Origin: Combretum micranthum
Taxonomy: Eukaryota; Streptophyta; Magnoliopsida; Myrtales; Combretaceae
Direction of reading: 5' to 3'
NCBI GenBank assembly: GCA_024138025.1
Contig: JAMXBD010000013.1
Location: 1,798,001 to 1,862,000, forward strand
DNA: 64,000 nucleotides
Of this stretch, positions 38,988 to 50,520 are shown piece after piece (within the stretch, counting starts at the first letter, position 1; every line of letters begins with the position of its first letter). The position numbers and the translations under genes are program-made. The notes beneath the pieces are model-generated. The model worked only from the letters and a program-made list of their open reading frames with translations, made no database searches and had not been told where the DNA came from.

Positions 38988-39594
38988 TAAGTGCTCGCCA
39001 CAGGAAAAAAAAAAGAGTTATTTTTATTAACTAATGAGAAAATACAAAAGTTTAAGAGTTTTTATTGTAGAAATCAATCGTAAATATCTAGAGTACATTC
39101 GTCAGTATTACAAAAAAAATTGGTGAATATTTGAAAAATTAACATCCTTTAGGAGCTTTTAACAATCATAGCAAATTAATTAATGAAATTAAAAAAAAAT
39201 TACATTTTACTGAGTCCAATTAAAGAGATTTGATTTATTATATTTCACTAATGGATTGGATATTTGGTGAGGATTATTGATACATGAACAAGAGTTATTC
39301 ATGTTGTCATGCTCTTCAACGTATATCACATGGGGAATAATTTATAATTAATTATTTTATTCGGACGTTTTGTTTTCTTTTATTTCATTTCAGCTAGATA
39401 TAATACCATTAGATTTGGTTGGATTTAACTAGATTTATCATTAGCTACATTTTTATGAGGTTCTTTTATTTTAAGTGACTAATTAATAACTATCAGATTA
39501 TGTTATATTGTAAGGGTCGTATTTATCCTTTTCGATAATTAGTCTTTTTGTCATCACGAATATTAATGCCAATTATTTTTACTTAATTTCCTTA

Positions 39595-40130
39595 GAGCTT
39601 TGTTCATACGACATAAAGCTATTCATTTCTTCATTGTTCTATGTAAAGTTGCTATTACGATATTTACTTGAGAAATAATAATTTATATCTCTACACTCAT
39701 GAATTACTATTTAATGATTTATTTTCCAACTTTATTATAAATACCTTTATATTAAAAATATTACTTGTACAGAAAATTCTATAATTCTACTATTAATCTT
39801 AATGGGACTTATCCCATCATCATTCAACAGCTGATACCATACTTGATCAAATCACTAAAATAGTTAATATTTCATTTACTATATTTATTTTAACAGTTAG
39901 ATTAATGATGGGATAGTCCCGTCAACAAGACTGTAAAAGCTCCCTATACAATTATCCTCTCTATAATAAAGATAATGAATATTATAAATATTTTATCTTT
40001 TACTTAAATAATTATTTGTTTTATATTTTACACCAAGTAAATATTGTGATAGTCATTATAATTCTATTGTATTTCTATTGAATTGGAATTCAATGCCCAC
40101 CTTATTGTACATGACAAACTGAACAAGCCA
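39595..40130. mobile_element. Tourist-like MITE with a smaller nested inverted repeat
   Basis: Termini GAGCTTTGTTCATACGAC and TGGCTTGTTCAGTTTGTC (reverse complement of the right end) are flanked by TTA (39592-39594, 40131-40133). A second small inverted repeat, arms AATGGGACTTATCCCATCAT and ATGATGGGATAGTCCCG, sits inside at about 39783-39957. Confidence 0.65.
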
Positions 40131-40264
40131 TTAGTGAAACGTAATTCATGAATCATGATATCCCTCCTAAGCCTTAATCATAATATGCCCTACATCAATG
40201 AAAAAAACGCTGCTAAGGGAGGATGGGGATTTCATTGATACAATTTCTACTTATATTACTTTAT

Positions 40265-40631
40265 GATAAATTACACTAAAAGGTTTCAATGTTTGGATAT
40301 AAGTTCATTTTATGTCTCAATGTTTCGAAAAGCTCAAAAAGGTTCTAACGTTTTGTGATAAGTTCATTTAAGGTCTTCACATTTGAAGAAGTGAGTCAAT
40401 TTAGGTTCCCAAGGACACGTATCAACAAGAGAAAAGTCTTCTGAGTTTTGATTAAATATTCTCTCTTGTTGACATGTGTCATTGGGGACCCAAATTGACT
40501 TACTTCTTCAAACGTTGGGATCTTAAATGAACTTACTCACAAATGTTAGGACCTTTTTTGAACTTTTCGAAATGTTATAACATAAAATGAACTTAACTCC
40601 AAATATTGGGACCTACTAGTGTAATTCACCC
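40265..40631. mobile_element. Mutator-type foldback MITE, 367 bp, 11-bp target duplication
   Basis: Nearly the whole element is two long inverted arms (GATAAATTACACTA... and ...TAGTGTAATTCACCC) meeting near 40440. It is flanked by the identical 11-mer TATTACTTTAT at 40254-40264 and 40632-40642. A 9-11 bp duplication with long inverted repeats fits a Mutator-like origin. It lies about 0.5 kb upstream of the TATA box of the 530-residue gene. Confidence 0.85.
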
Positions 40632-41141
40632 TATTACTTTATGTTTCCTTTTTAAGGTAGAAGTCAAAAACTACCTAAACCCTATATAGCTGATTTAATT
40701 CACATAAAAATTGTAAGACAAAATCATAAGATGTGTGTGCAAGAGTGATTGGATGAGAGAGTATGAACGGACAAACATAATATAATGTAAGCATAATTAT
40801 ACGTAGGGCAAATATGAAATTTGGCATCTCAACTTGAACGAAACTTTTAATTTGGTATTTCAACAATTAAGTATATTTAGCTTTTTATAATTATTATTAC
40901 TATCATTTTAATACTATTTCTTTTATTTATTAACGTGAAAGAGATCATTTGTTATTAAATATTTATTGCTTCTCTTAGCACCTTTTATCACTAATAGATT
41001 GTTTCTTTCACATCAACAAAGATAGCAAATCATGTTAGTAAATTAAGAAAAATAGTTTTGAAAAATTTAATTAGATTTTAAATTAAACATTTTAAAGTTC
41101 CTGCACCAAACAGGTCAGACACCGAATTTCATATTTTCATC

Positions 41142-41150
41142 TATAAATAA
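41142..41150 (+). promoter_or_regulatory. TATA box of the 530-aa BBE-like gene
   Basis: TATAAATAA lies 75 bases before the ATG at 41217. The intervening leader is purine-rich (AAAAGAGAGAGAAAAG). Confidence 0.7.
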
Positions 41151-41216
41151 GACGACCTCATACATCGGCAACAAAACCAAAAAGAGAGAGAAAAGAAAAT
41201 CGGAAAAGAAAGTACC

Positions 41217-42809
41217 ATGAACAACGAAAAATCTTCACTTACGTGGTTGTTTTTGTACATTCTATCTTTACTTCCATTTGTGACACCATCGAATCAAATT
41301 CACCAAGATTTTGTTCAATGTTTTTCTCTCCAATTAGGGAACTCAAGTACAATAACAAAAGTAATACACACTCCATCAAACCCATCCTATTACTCTATCT
41401 TATATAGTTCCCTCCAAGATCTCAGATTCTTAAATGCCTCAAAACCTGCCGTTATCATCACACCGTTGCAAGCCTCCCACATTCAGATTTCCTTAAATTG
41501 TTCGGTAAAACATGGGTTGAACGTAAGAATACGTAGCGGTGGTCATGACTACGAGGGTTTGTCTTATGTTTCTGAAGTTCCCTTTATCATTATTGACATG
41601 ATGAATCTTCGTTCCATCGATGTAGACGTCAAGAATAGGACTGCCTGGGTGCAATCTGGTGCGAATCTTGGGGAACTTTACTATAGCATTGCCAAAAAAA
41701 GCCAAAACTATGGCTTCCCAGGTGGGACTTGCCCAACAGTTGGTACTGGTGGCTTGTTCAGCGGTGGAGGATATGGCGCGATGTTAAGAAAGTATGGCTT
41801 GGCAGCAGACCATATAATTGATGCCGAGTTGATTGATGCGAAAAGAAGACTGCTGGACAGAAAATCAATGGGTGAGGATCTATTTTGGGCCATTCGAGGT
41901 GGTGGAGGGGGCTGCTTTGGAATAATTGTTGCTTGGAAAATCGAGTTGGTTCCGGTTCCATCCACAGTATCTATTTTTACACCAGTCAGAACCTTAGAGC
42001 AAAATGCAACAGAACTAGTTCATAAGTGGCAACTAGTTGCAGCACAATTTCCCGAGGATTTATTCATCAGGGTAGTATTGCAAGATGGTAACGGACCAAG
42101 TGGAAAACGAACTGTTCAAGCTCGCTTCAACTCTCTCTATCTTGGGAGTGTTGATAATCTCCTCCAAATTATGAATTCTAGCTATCCTGAGCTCGGCTTA
42201 ACACGAGACGATTGTACTGAAATGAGTTGGATTGAATCAATTCTCTACTTTGCTGGGTTTCCAAGTGGAACATCATTGGAAATGTTGCTTAATAGGACTT
42301 CCTACACCAAAAATTACGATAAGAAAAAGTTGGATTACATTAAAAAACCGATTCCTAAAAGTGGACTAGAAGAAATATGGAACTGGTTTTTTGAGGAAGA
42401 ACAGGGTGCTGCACAATTGATTTTCACCCCTTATGGAGGTAAAATGAGTGAGATTTCTGATTCTGCAATTCCTTTTCCTCACAGAGGAGGGAATCTATAC
42501 AGCATCCAGTACATAACTTCATGGAAACAAGGAGGTGAGGAAGTCTCAAAAAGGCATATAAGTTGGATTCGAAGATTTTATGCATACATGGGTCGATATG
42601 CTTCAACTTCTCCAAGGCAAGCATATATTAATTATAGAGATCTTGATATAGGAGCAAACAACATTGGAGACACCAATCTCACACAAGCAAGCATTTGGGG
42701 CAAGAAATATTTTCAAAATAATTTCGATAGGTTGGTCCGTGTTAAAACCATGGTCGATCCAACAAATTTCTTCAGACATGAACAATGTATTCCTCCACTT
42801 TCGTCTTAA
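41217..42809 (+). CDS. BBE-like FAD-linked oxidoreductase, 530 aa, intact
   Basis: An intronless complete gene with family-typical length. Residues 1-24 form a signal peptide (hydrophobic WLFLYILSLLPFV), so the product is probably secreted or vacuolar. Residues about 75-250 are the FAD-binding (PCMV-type) domain. His110 in RSGGHDYEG and Cys172 in CPTVG are the two residues that bind FAD covalently in this family. The C-terminal BBE domain (about 470-528) has the NYRD motif with Tyr473 at the usual catalytic-base position, and Gln431 in SIQY. Several N-x-S/T sites (such as 42, 73, 140, 263, 359) suggest glycosylation. The family oxidises alkaloid, cannabinoid, monolignol or sugar substrates; the actual substrate here is unknown. 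Residue 233 is Cys in GGGGCFG, where the paralogue has Ser. The ATG at 41217 is preferred because it opens directly into the signal peptide and lies 75 bases after the TATA box. Confidence 0.97.
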   Translation: MNNEKSSLTWLFLYILSLLPFVTPSNQIHQDFVQCFSLQLGNSSTITKVIHTPSNPSYYSILYSSLQDLRFLNASKPAVIITPLQASHIQISLNCSVKHGLNVRIRSGGHDYEGLSYVSEVPFIIIDMMNLRSIDVDVKNRTAWVQSGANLGELYYSIAKKSQNYGFPGGTCPTVGTGGLFSGGGYGAMLRKYGLAADHIIDAELIDAKRRLLDRKSMGEDLFWAIRGGGGGCFGIIVAWKIELVPVPSTVSIFTPVRTLEQNATELVHKWQLVAAQFPEDLFIRVVLQDGNGPSGKRTVQARFNSLYLGSVDNLLQIMNSSYPELGLTRDDCTEMSWIESILYFAGFPSGTSLEMLLNRTSYTKNYDKKKLDYIKKPIPKSGLEEIWNWFFEEEQGAAQLIFTPYGGKMSEISDSAIPFPHRGGNLYSIQYITSWKQGGEEVSKRHISWIRRFYAYMGRYASTSPRQAYINYRDLDIGANNIGDTNLTQASIWGKKYFQNNFDRLVRVKTMVDPTNFFRHEQCIPPLSS

Positions 42810-42871
42810 TAATGTAGAAGTGGACGAATTATAGATGAATAAGCTTAACATAGGATACATTCAAAAATAAT

Positions 42872-42877
42872 AATAAA
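42872..42877 (+). terminator. Polyadenylation signal candidate
   Basis: AATAAA lies 63 bases after the stop codon of the 530-residue gene, in an A/T-rich 3' flank. Confidence 0.5.
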
Positions 42878-42879
42878 TT

Positions 42880-44729
42880 GATAGTAAGTTCACAAGCTGT
42901 CTCACTTCTCTTTCAATTATTTTTATTATCATCTCTATTTTCAGATAAAACTCTTTCAACTTTGTAAGCGTTGAAAGTTTCATCAACGATCTTCCAATTG
43001 ACATTTATCTAGTTTCCAATATGTCATTACTTTTGAGGCAAAATTTTCTTTCGGAAATTTACAACCTATTTAACTATCTAAATACCGTTTGCTTTTAGTG
43101 TTAAATCTTTGGCTTTGTGAAGAATGTTTGCCTAGGCTTCTACTACATGAAAAAAGTTATAATAAATAAAATACTTCATTTAAAATCAGTCGAAAGACAC
43201 AATTGAATATTTTAAAATAGATAAAGCATAATTAAATTAGAGGAAATTGTCAGATCAACACTAACCAAAATAAAATTACACAAATATCAATTATAAAAAA
43301 ATAATTATTAGAATACCATAGATGTAATTTTAGTATTTGCACATATATGCGATTTATGTACTTTCACATAATTCACATTGATGACATGCGATTTTCTATA
43401 TATTGGAGTACATTGCTAAATAAATCGCATGAAGTTAAAAATTCAATCGCATATAGCATTTAGCAGATGTGATTATGTTGGTAATTATATAATTAAAATT
43501 ATGTCATTTCTATTTAGATAATCTTTTCTAGGATTATTAAACATGTGTGTCACCAATTAAATTATATCTAAAAGACATATTATAAATATACCCCCTTTTA
43601 AATTTTGGTCCGCTGGCAATTTATCATGCTACGGACCAAATAAGCTGCGCCAACTCACCATATTCTTGTCATTTGATTAGCACATGCAAGCCTTCTAGGT
43701 CCTTTATAAAAGTCTTTTAATACCTAAAATATTTTAAAATAAATTTCATAGTGTGAGTTACCAATTACGATAAATGATAGCATTGCCTAATAACCACGCA
43801 CGTGTGTATTTCCACATATGCAGACAAATACATATATATAATTTACAAGCAAAATTTTCTCGACTATCCGAGAATCAACACCAATTCCATACACTATTGG
43901 TGGGGGGGGGGGGGGGGGGACTAGCTATATAAAGTATAATCCTACTATATTAACAATCTACCTATCTTAGAACTGTGGTAGCATAGACACTGATTATCAG
44001 CTATTTTTATGCGGGTTTGAATATCAAGAAAATTAAAGAATGTTTTCCTTTTGTTGTTTTTAGTGCTTTTGTGAATTTAAGGGTTTATGTATATTTAGGG
44101 TTTCGAAAGGAAAAGTCCATGTGATTAACACTCTCAAGGATATTAATCACCAAGGGATTATTAATCTTGATCCAACAAAATTGATATTGCGCACAACTTC
44201 ATTAAATTGGTGTCCACCACAATTTGCAGTAAATCGATAAGAATGTAAGAAACTAAGAACTTTTAGGTTTTAATGAATGTGTTATTAGTGGATGCATTAT
44301 TTTGATCTAGATATCTTTTTTATAATTTCATGGCTTTTTAGTGGAAAGGTAAAAAAAAAAAAAAAAAAAAAGTATTGTTAAAAAAGGGCATACCCATCAA
44401 TCATGATTTAAACAATAGCTATACATAAAAAAAAAAAAAAAACTATTAAAAATTAACAAGACTCAGTGTAATCCAAGCAATTTCATATAAAGAGAAAAAC
44501 ACCACCTGCTAAGCACCAACCTTATCTTTATGTTACCCTTGCAAGCCATACAATATCCATCCTACTAGCTTTTGCTCCCTATTTTCAATATTTGCTACAA
44601 ATAAATGTAAGTCCAACCTAAATACAATTCTATATGAATTACATCAATCTTCAAATAAGCTTGTTCATCAGCTAGACAATTCCTAATTACAAACCCTTAG
44701 ACTAAGTTTTTGAATCCTGAGCCTTAGAT
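42880..44729. other. No gene; includes an 18-base G run
   Basis: AT-rich intergenic DNA. A run of 18 G occupies 43902-43919, and A runs lie at 44350-44371 and 44428-44442. Repeated ATCGCAT words at 43365-43480 may belong to a MITE. Confidence 0.5.
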
Positions 44730-45590
44730 CTAGTAATAAGACCAACAATAACATGATCATCTCCCTAAGGCTCATGAAGATTTTCCATAACTTTTGTTTA
44801 ACCTCATCTAGAACATAAGGACATAAATCAATAGCATCAAAGGTTACAAATACTCTATAATTACTTGGAAGCTCAATCTTGTAGTGTTATCATTGGCTTG
44901 TTCCATCACCATGTCAGGTCCATTTGCTTTTAGTGCTAACTTTTGAGTTCTCCTACTTCAAAACCTGTCTTTGATGAGATAGATCTATACGAGATCACTT
45001 GGTTTGAAAATCTCATGTTGCTTACCCTTATCATCTTGCTACTTGTACTTCTCAACTTACTTCTATAGACAAAAACTTCTAAACTCGTTTTGCTTTATCT
45101 ATATCACTTTGAGCATCTTCACATGTTGGAGGCATAGGTAATAAATCTAGTGGTGTTTTAGGATCGAATCCATGACATCACTTTCATAGAATACAAATCC
45201 CATAGCATGCTGAATAGATCTATTACATGCAAACTCAATGATGGGAAGACATAAGTACTAATCCTTCATATTCTTGCCCATAGCAGCTCATAAAGTTTTA
45301 TTGATTACCTTAATTTGTCCATCTATTCAAGGATGACATGTGTTAGAAAGTAATTTGGTTCCTTATATGTACCAAAATTTCTTCTATAAATAGTCCAAAA
45401 GCTAGACATCACAATAAAAAACCATGCTGCTTGAAACCCCATGAAGTCCATCAAATCATGAAAAGGTTAGCAACAAATTCTAATAGCTTTTAATGAGTCC
45501 AATACCATGGAGAATATCTTTAAGTATATGAGTTTTCTTTAAAAAGGTTGAGAGTAGATAGATTAGTTTAACGGTCCCTACTCCAAGTCC
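44730..45590 (-). pseudogene. Ty3-gypsy integrase 3' end remnant
   Basis: Conceptual minus-strand translation across frames gives integrase-end motifs of plant gypsy elements. Around 45300-45180 it reads MGKNMKD followed by LCLPIIEFACNRSI and AMGFVFYE. Further on come a LDLLPMPP-like segment (about 45150) and a KIELPSNYRVFVTFDAIDL-type segment near 44890-44820. Stops and frameshifts occur throughout. It lies directly next to the 5' LTR of the separate gypsy element inserted at 45602. Confidence 0.7.
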
Positions 45591-45601
45591 ATCATGCTAA
45601 T

Positions 45602-46297
45602 TGTTGATGGTGAATTTTCGGCAAGTACTTACTAAGCTAAGGCCCAATAAGAAAAGGGATCCATATCCCAGCTTTAAAGCTCACTAAACTGACTACTCCA
45701 TCACCCTGGTGGGAAGACTCACCCTACGACCTCAGTCTTGACATGGTAAAGGTTGATGTCATGAACCCAACCAAGTCACGACCTCTTACCTCAACAGGAG
45801 AGGGACTACAATGAACCTATACCTATCCACCTGCACTCTACATCCAACATCTTGCTATCATACCATTGGAGCAGGCGTGATTTGCCCTGCTATGTAGCAC
45901 CTAGTGACTTTAGCTAGCTGGCGACCTAATAGGGCTTACCACGTGTAAAGGATGTTTCCTCAATCCTATTGGGAGCTCACCATGGCCGCATTAAATTGGG
46001 TTCAACATTTTGACATTAAGGGAAGATAACAAAAAAGGTAAAAATAAGAGACTCTCTCTCTCTCTCTCCTCTCAAAAGAAAAAAAAAACAAGAAGAAGAA
46101 AGGATATTTGTCTTTTTGGGTGAACCAATAGATTGACTCAAGCATCAGAGTGGCTACGTTAACTATCACCCCTGTATAAAAGCTAACTGAGTTTTCTGTG
46201 TATGCGGTTTCCCAAGTATATCATTTGACCTAACTTCCTCCTTTTGGAAAGGAAGGCTTATCATGAATCTCTATTGGTTAATTCGATACCTGTAACA
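45602..46297 (+). repeat. 5' LTR of the gypsy element
   Basis: Aligns with 49799-50520 and 59522-60267. It contains a CT microsatellite at about 46052-46068. Confidence 0.88.
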
Positions 46298-46298
46298 C

Positions 46299-46310
46299 TT
46301 GGCGCTATCC
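46299..46310 (+). other. Primer-binding site of the gypsy element
   Basis: TTGGCGCTATCC begins two bases after the 5' LTR. Its first seven bases match the TTGGCGC start common in Tat/Athila-type gypsy elements. Confidence 0.5.
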
Positions 46311-47145
46311 AAGTGAAACCTTGCCTAAAAAGAAACTCTAACATCATTTCTACTACCATTTTTATCTAACATATGGCTAGACTACCTCGAGGAAAGGAAC
46401 AATAAGAAGGTAGAAACCAACTACTTGTAACCCATAATGATAGCTCTAACCTTCATCTCGAAGAACGAACACTAGCTATATAAACCCTTGTAGTGGTTGA
46501 GCCCATCGACTTCGGTTGTATCTTGGAGCTGAAGACCTATGTCGCCAACTAACGCACAGGAACATGGAATGCAAACACACAAATGCGCAACTCCATAAAA
46601 GAATACTCAATCTTGAAGAAGCTAGGAAGTCCATTATCACAAGAGAAATGGTTGCCAGCTGAGCCCTTAATCATTAAGAGACAAAAGGAGTCACCTAATT
46701 GGGACAATAGGTAGCCTTAAACCCTGCCACAAACAGAAATATCATACAGTGAGCATTCCATCACTTCTTGGTGTATCCTTAGCGATCGCCGAAGGGCTAC
46801 TGGCTCACCAAATCGGACATAAGCCAACTCTTTAGCCTTAAGGAGGCCCCTAGCCCCCTAACTCCCGGGATTAGAAGCCCTCATACGTAACCACCAAGTT
46901 AGGGACAGCTATAGTCCCTTGTGTGCATGTCCTAGATCACTTAGAGTTCATGAAGGCACAACGCGTGATCATTTCCTGATTGACAACATGAAGACTCCAT
47001 CAACCCTAGCCACACAAAATCTCACCAACTTGAAGGATAGTTTGTAGGGCCCATCCATGCACCTAAGTGCAACAATAAAGTCCCTATTCATCACGACGGT
47101 ATAGTCCGTAATTCTACTCCAGCACCTAAATCCCACACTTAGAAA

Positions 47146-47828
47146 TAAGGTTGTTCACGATTCAATTAACCAGTCCATGGCCCTATTTTTTGAACTTAAT
47201 CATAATGATCGATTTTTTAATATCCTGATCCTTAACCAGTCCATTATAAATGGTTAACTACCTTAAAAGTTAACCATTTTTTTCATTTGACTTTTTTTGT
47301 TTTTGGTTTTTATCCATTTAATGAATAATTTCAATAAACCTTATTTTTTAGCTTTTATCATAGAGTTTTTATTTATATTATTATTATATATATATATATA
47401 TATATTACTATAGCTAAAAGAAGGAAAGTCAAATTAAGGAAAAGGAGAAAATAACCCTCATCATGCATAAAATCAAACCAATTCAATTACCACATTAACT
47501 CCCGTTAAACATAGGACATAACATAGGACTTTAATCAAAATCTAAGGAACATTAAAATGTGTAAATTATATATATATATATAAATCGTATGTATATATAT
47601 ATGTTTTTTTAAAAAATAATTATATATACATAAATTAGATAGATAATATATTTATTAATATTGAAGCAATTAACCATCGTTTTTTTTGTGGTCACAACCC
47701 GAAAACTAGAAAAAATAAAAACCATAATCTTGAATCGAAACCAATAGATCGGTTAACTATATTTTTCAGATTGGTTTTCTGGTTTCGGTTTAGTTTTTCG
47801 GTTTCATTGGTTTTTTTGCACACCCTTA
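47146..47828. mobile_element. hAT-type MITE nested in gypsy gag, 683 bp
   Basis: It begins TAAGGTTGTTCACGATTCAA and ends TTGCACACCCTTA, an imperfect inverted repeat. Flanking octamers CTTAGAAA (47138-47145) and CTTGGAAA (47829-47836) match at 7 of 8 positions. Gag homology resumes right after it (ETYDGAIDPEDHVN). AACC/GGTT words dominate both arms. Confidence 0.75.
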
Positions 47829-47836
47829 CTTGGAAA

Positions 47837-49110
47837 CATACGATGGGGCTATAGACCCTGAGGACCATGTGAATAGTTCCAGTCCACCATGACACTACAT
47901 AGCTTCTCCAATGCCATATGGTGCAAAACTTTCCCCATCATCCCTCAGAGAGTTCAGTGAGATGTTTACGACACACTTTATGACCAGTAAGGCGCTAAAA
48001 AGAATGCTTCATACTTGTACATGGTGAAGCAAGGGGCCAATGAACCTTTAAGTGATTACTTCTCTACATTCAACAATGTACGTATGGAAATCTAGGGCCT
48101 CCATTAAGGAGTGGCCTTGGAGGCCATCAAGGAGGATGTACTCGCTGAGAGCCCCTTCTTCAGCTCCCTCTCTAAATGTCAACTAGGAACCCAACTTCAG
48201 TAACCTGAGTCGACAAAGGGCGAAGGGCATCCCAAGGATAGATGCAACTCAAATAGAAGCCACACAACCTCCATCAAGATCGAAGTCATGAACCAAGATG
48301 ACTCTATCCCTTATACAACGAGTTAAACCCTACCCACTCCGCTGGACAAGACCCCATCATGATGTATTTCTAAAGGTCAAAGGTTAAGGGATTATACCCC
48401 TACCACCTTAATGAAGGCAAGGAAAAATAATTCGAAGGAATATTGCAAGTACCATAGGGAATACAAGCACGAAAACAGGGACTATTGGCAGCTCAGAAAC
48501 GCAATTAAGGATGTCGTATGGCGAAGGTACCTCAAATAATATGTTAGTGATGGAGGTCATCAAGTGGCAAGCTTGCATGGAGAAGACGGATGAATAGTGC
48601 CTACAAACCTCTAGTCACAACCTAGTAGGGCCAGCAACCATTTCCCAGAGATGGACAATGCCTTGGGGAGATAAATACTATTGTTAGAGGACTAACCTTC
48701 TCAAGTTCACCAATTGAACCTCCAGCTTCGACCTCGTAAATGGGGAGAAAAGTAATGAGCCATGAACCAAAGAAAAGATAGGTCGATAGTGTGATATCAT
48801 TCTCAGGTGTAGACCTTGGTGACATTTGGTCTCCACATTAAGATGCCTTAGTGATACTAACTTGCATTTTGGGTTAGAAGGTTAAAAGGGTGATGGTAGA
48901 TATGGGCAACAGTGCTAACATACTGTTCAACCACATCTATGAGAACATAAAGCATCAACTTAGGGCAAAATTGACTATGGCTTTGACAACAAACTAGTTA
49001 GGCTTAGAAGGATCATTACATTCCCCTTCAAGCTTGGAGACGAGGAATGCTTTGCCACCAACTAGGTTGATTTCCTCGTTGTCGACTGTTGATCTCCATA
49101 TAATGCAATC
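47837..49110 (+). pseudogene. Gypsy gag and protease remnants
   Basis: Translation across frames gives gag capsid (YDGAIDPEDHVN, FTTHFMTSKALKR, about 47835-48060) and a nucleocapsid-type CKYHREYKHENRDYWQL segment (about 48435-48500). Aspartic protease follows near 48890-48950 (VDMGNSANILF, compared with the family's usual D-x-G). Many stops are present. No RT follows. Part of this region, 48091-48220, is repeated at 59168-59297. Confidence 0.8.
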
Positions 49111-49798
49111 TTAAGGAGAACGACACAATTAACCTTAGGAATGGTGGTCTCCCAACTGCATTTGAAGGCAAAATTCTTGACACCTACTAAAACTGAGTAT
49201 GTAAAGGGGATCAATAGCAGTCAAGGAAACTATACCTAAAGGCCTTTGAGGATGATTAGGTCTGTTTTGTTGACTTAGAGCCATAAATTAACCGTAAAGA
49301 AAAGAACAGCCCAACCGAGCAGAGGTCGCAGTGGATGACAATTGGAGAGAGACGATCCCTTTGGACAAGTTACCTTTGGAAATAGTGAAAACCTTTCAAT
49401 CAATCTTCTGGTTTCAACAGTTGGATACTCTTTTAGGAAAGACTGCGCAGAAGGAGCATGCACATCTTTTCGATTTCAAAACTGCTTGGTTACTATGCCA
49501 AGTCCGATAAGTCATGTTATATGCCTTCACATGAGCTTGTGACCTTGTTAGAGACCTCGGACAACACTGGACTGAAATACGGCTAAGGAGAACTCTTTAT
49601 CCTTAGGGCCTCAAGTTATCTTTGGGTTACAGCTTAGATCCTAAGCCACTTGCAACAGACAGCTCCAGCTATGTGAGACATAACTCTAACTCCAATTCCA
49701 ACTCCAAATTTCCTCATGGACATGGTAAGGAGGAAACAAGACATCATCACTCCGCTCACGTACCCACAATGGGAGTGCAAGAGGTCAGTGTTGATGAT

Positions 49799-50520
49799 GA
49801 ATTTTATACAAGTTCTTACTAGGCCAAGGCCTAATAGGTAAAGGGATCCATATCCCAACTTCAATAGGAATCTCACCCCACAAGGAGCTCACTAAAATGA
49901 CTACTCTATCATCCAGGGAAAGGGGAGGGGGACCTCATGACCTTGATCTTAACTTCTAAAGGTTAAGGTCACGAACTTGAACAAGTCACGACTTCACACC
50001 TCAATAGGAGGGGGACCACATCAACTTGACACGAAGATCTTCCTAACATCTTGTACCTATCTGGTTGTACTCTATATCTAACATCTTTTTGCTATGCCAC
50101 AAGAGTAGGCACGATCTGCGCCTGGTATTGTAGCACTCGATAGCTCTGGCCAACTGGAGACTTAACAAGGGCCTACTACGTGTAAAGAGTGTTTCCTCAA
50201 TCCTCTTAAGAGATTGCCATAGCCACCTTAAACCAGGTTCAACTTCCTAAGATTAAGGGAAGCAACAAAAAAGGTAAAAACAAGAGACTCTCTCTCTCTC
50301 TCTCTTAAAAGAAAAAAAAAAGAAAGGATATCCGTCTCTTTAAGTGAACCCGCATACCGATGTAAGCATTCGAGTGACCATGCTGGACAATCCCCTAGTG
50401 TAGTGCTAACTGAGTTCTCTATGTGCGCAGGTTCCCGAGTGTATCGTCCAGCTCAACTTCCCTTCTCTAGGAAGGAAGGCCTGTGGTGAATCTCTACTGT
50501 CTAATTTAGTACCTGCAACA
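49799..50520 (+). repeat. 3' LTR of the gypsy element (copy 1)
   Basis: Ends CTGCAACA and is followed by CTAAT. It contains a CT microsatellite at about 50287-50304. Confidence 0.9.

Larger units (their letters stand above)
45602..50520 (+). mobile_element. Complete gag-protease gypsy element, 4.9 kb
   Basis: LTRs at 45602-46297 and 49799-50520 both begin TGTTGATG and end CAACA or TAACA. The flanks are CTAAT at 45597-45601 and 50521-50525, a perfect 5-bp target duplication. A primer-binding site like TTGGCGCTATCC follows the 5' LTR (46299-46310), resembling the TGGCGCC-type sites of Tat/Athila-group elements. The interior shows gag and protease traces but no RT, RNase H or integrase, so this copy was non-autonomous. 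A hAT MITE is nested at 47146-47828. The LTRs are clearly diverged from each other, so the insertion is old. Confidence 0.9.
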
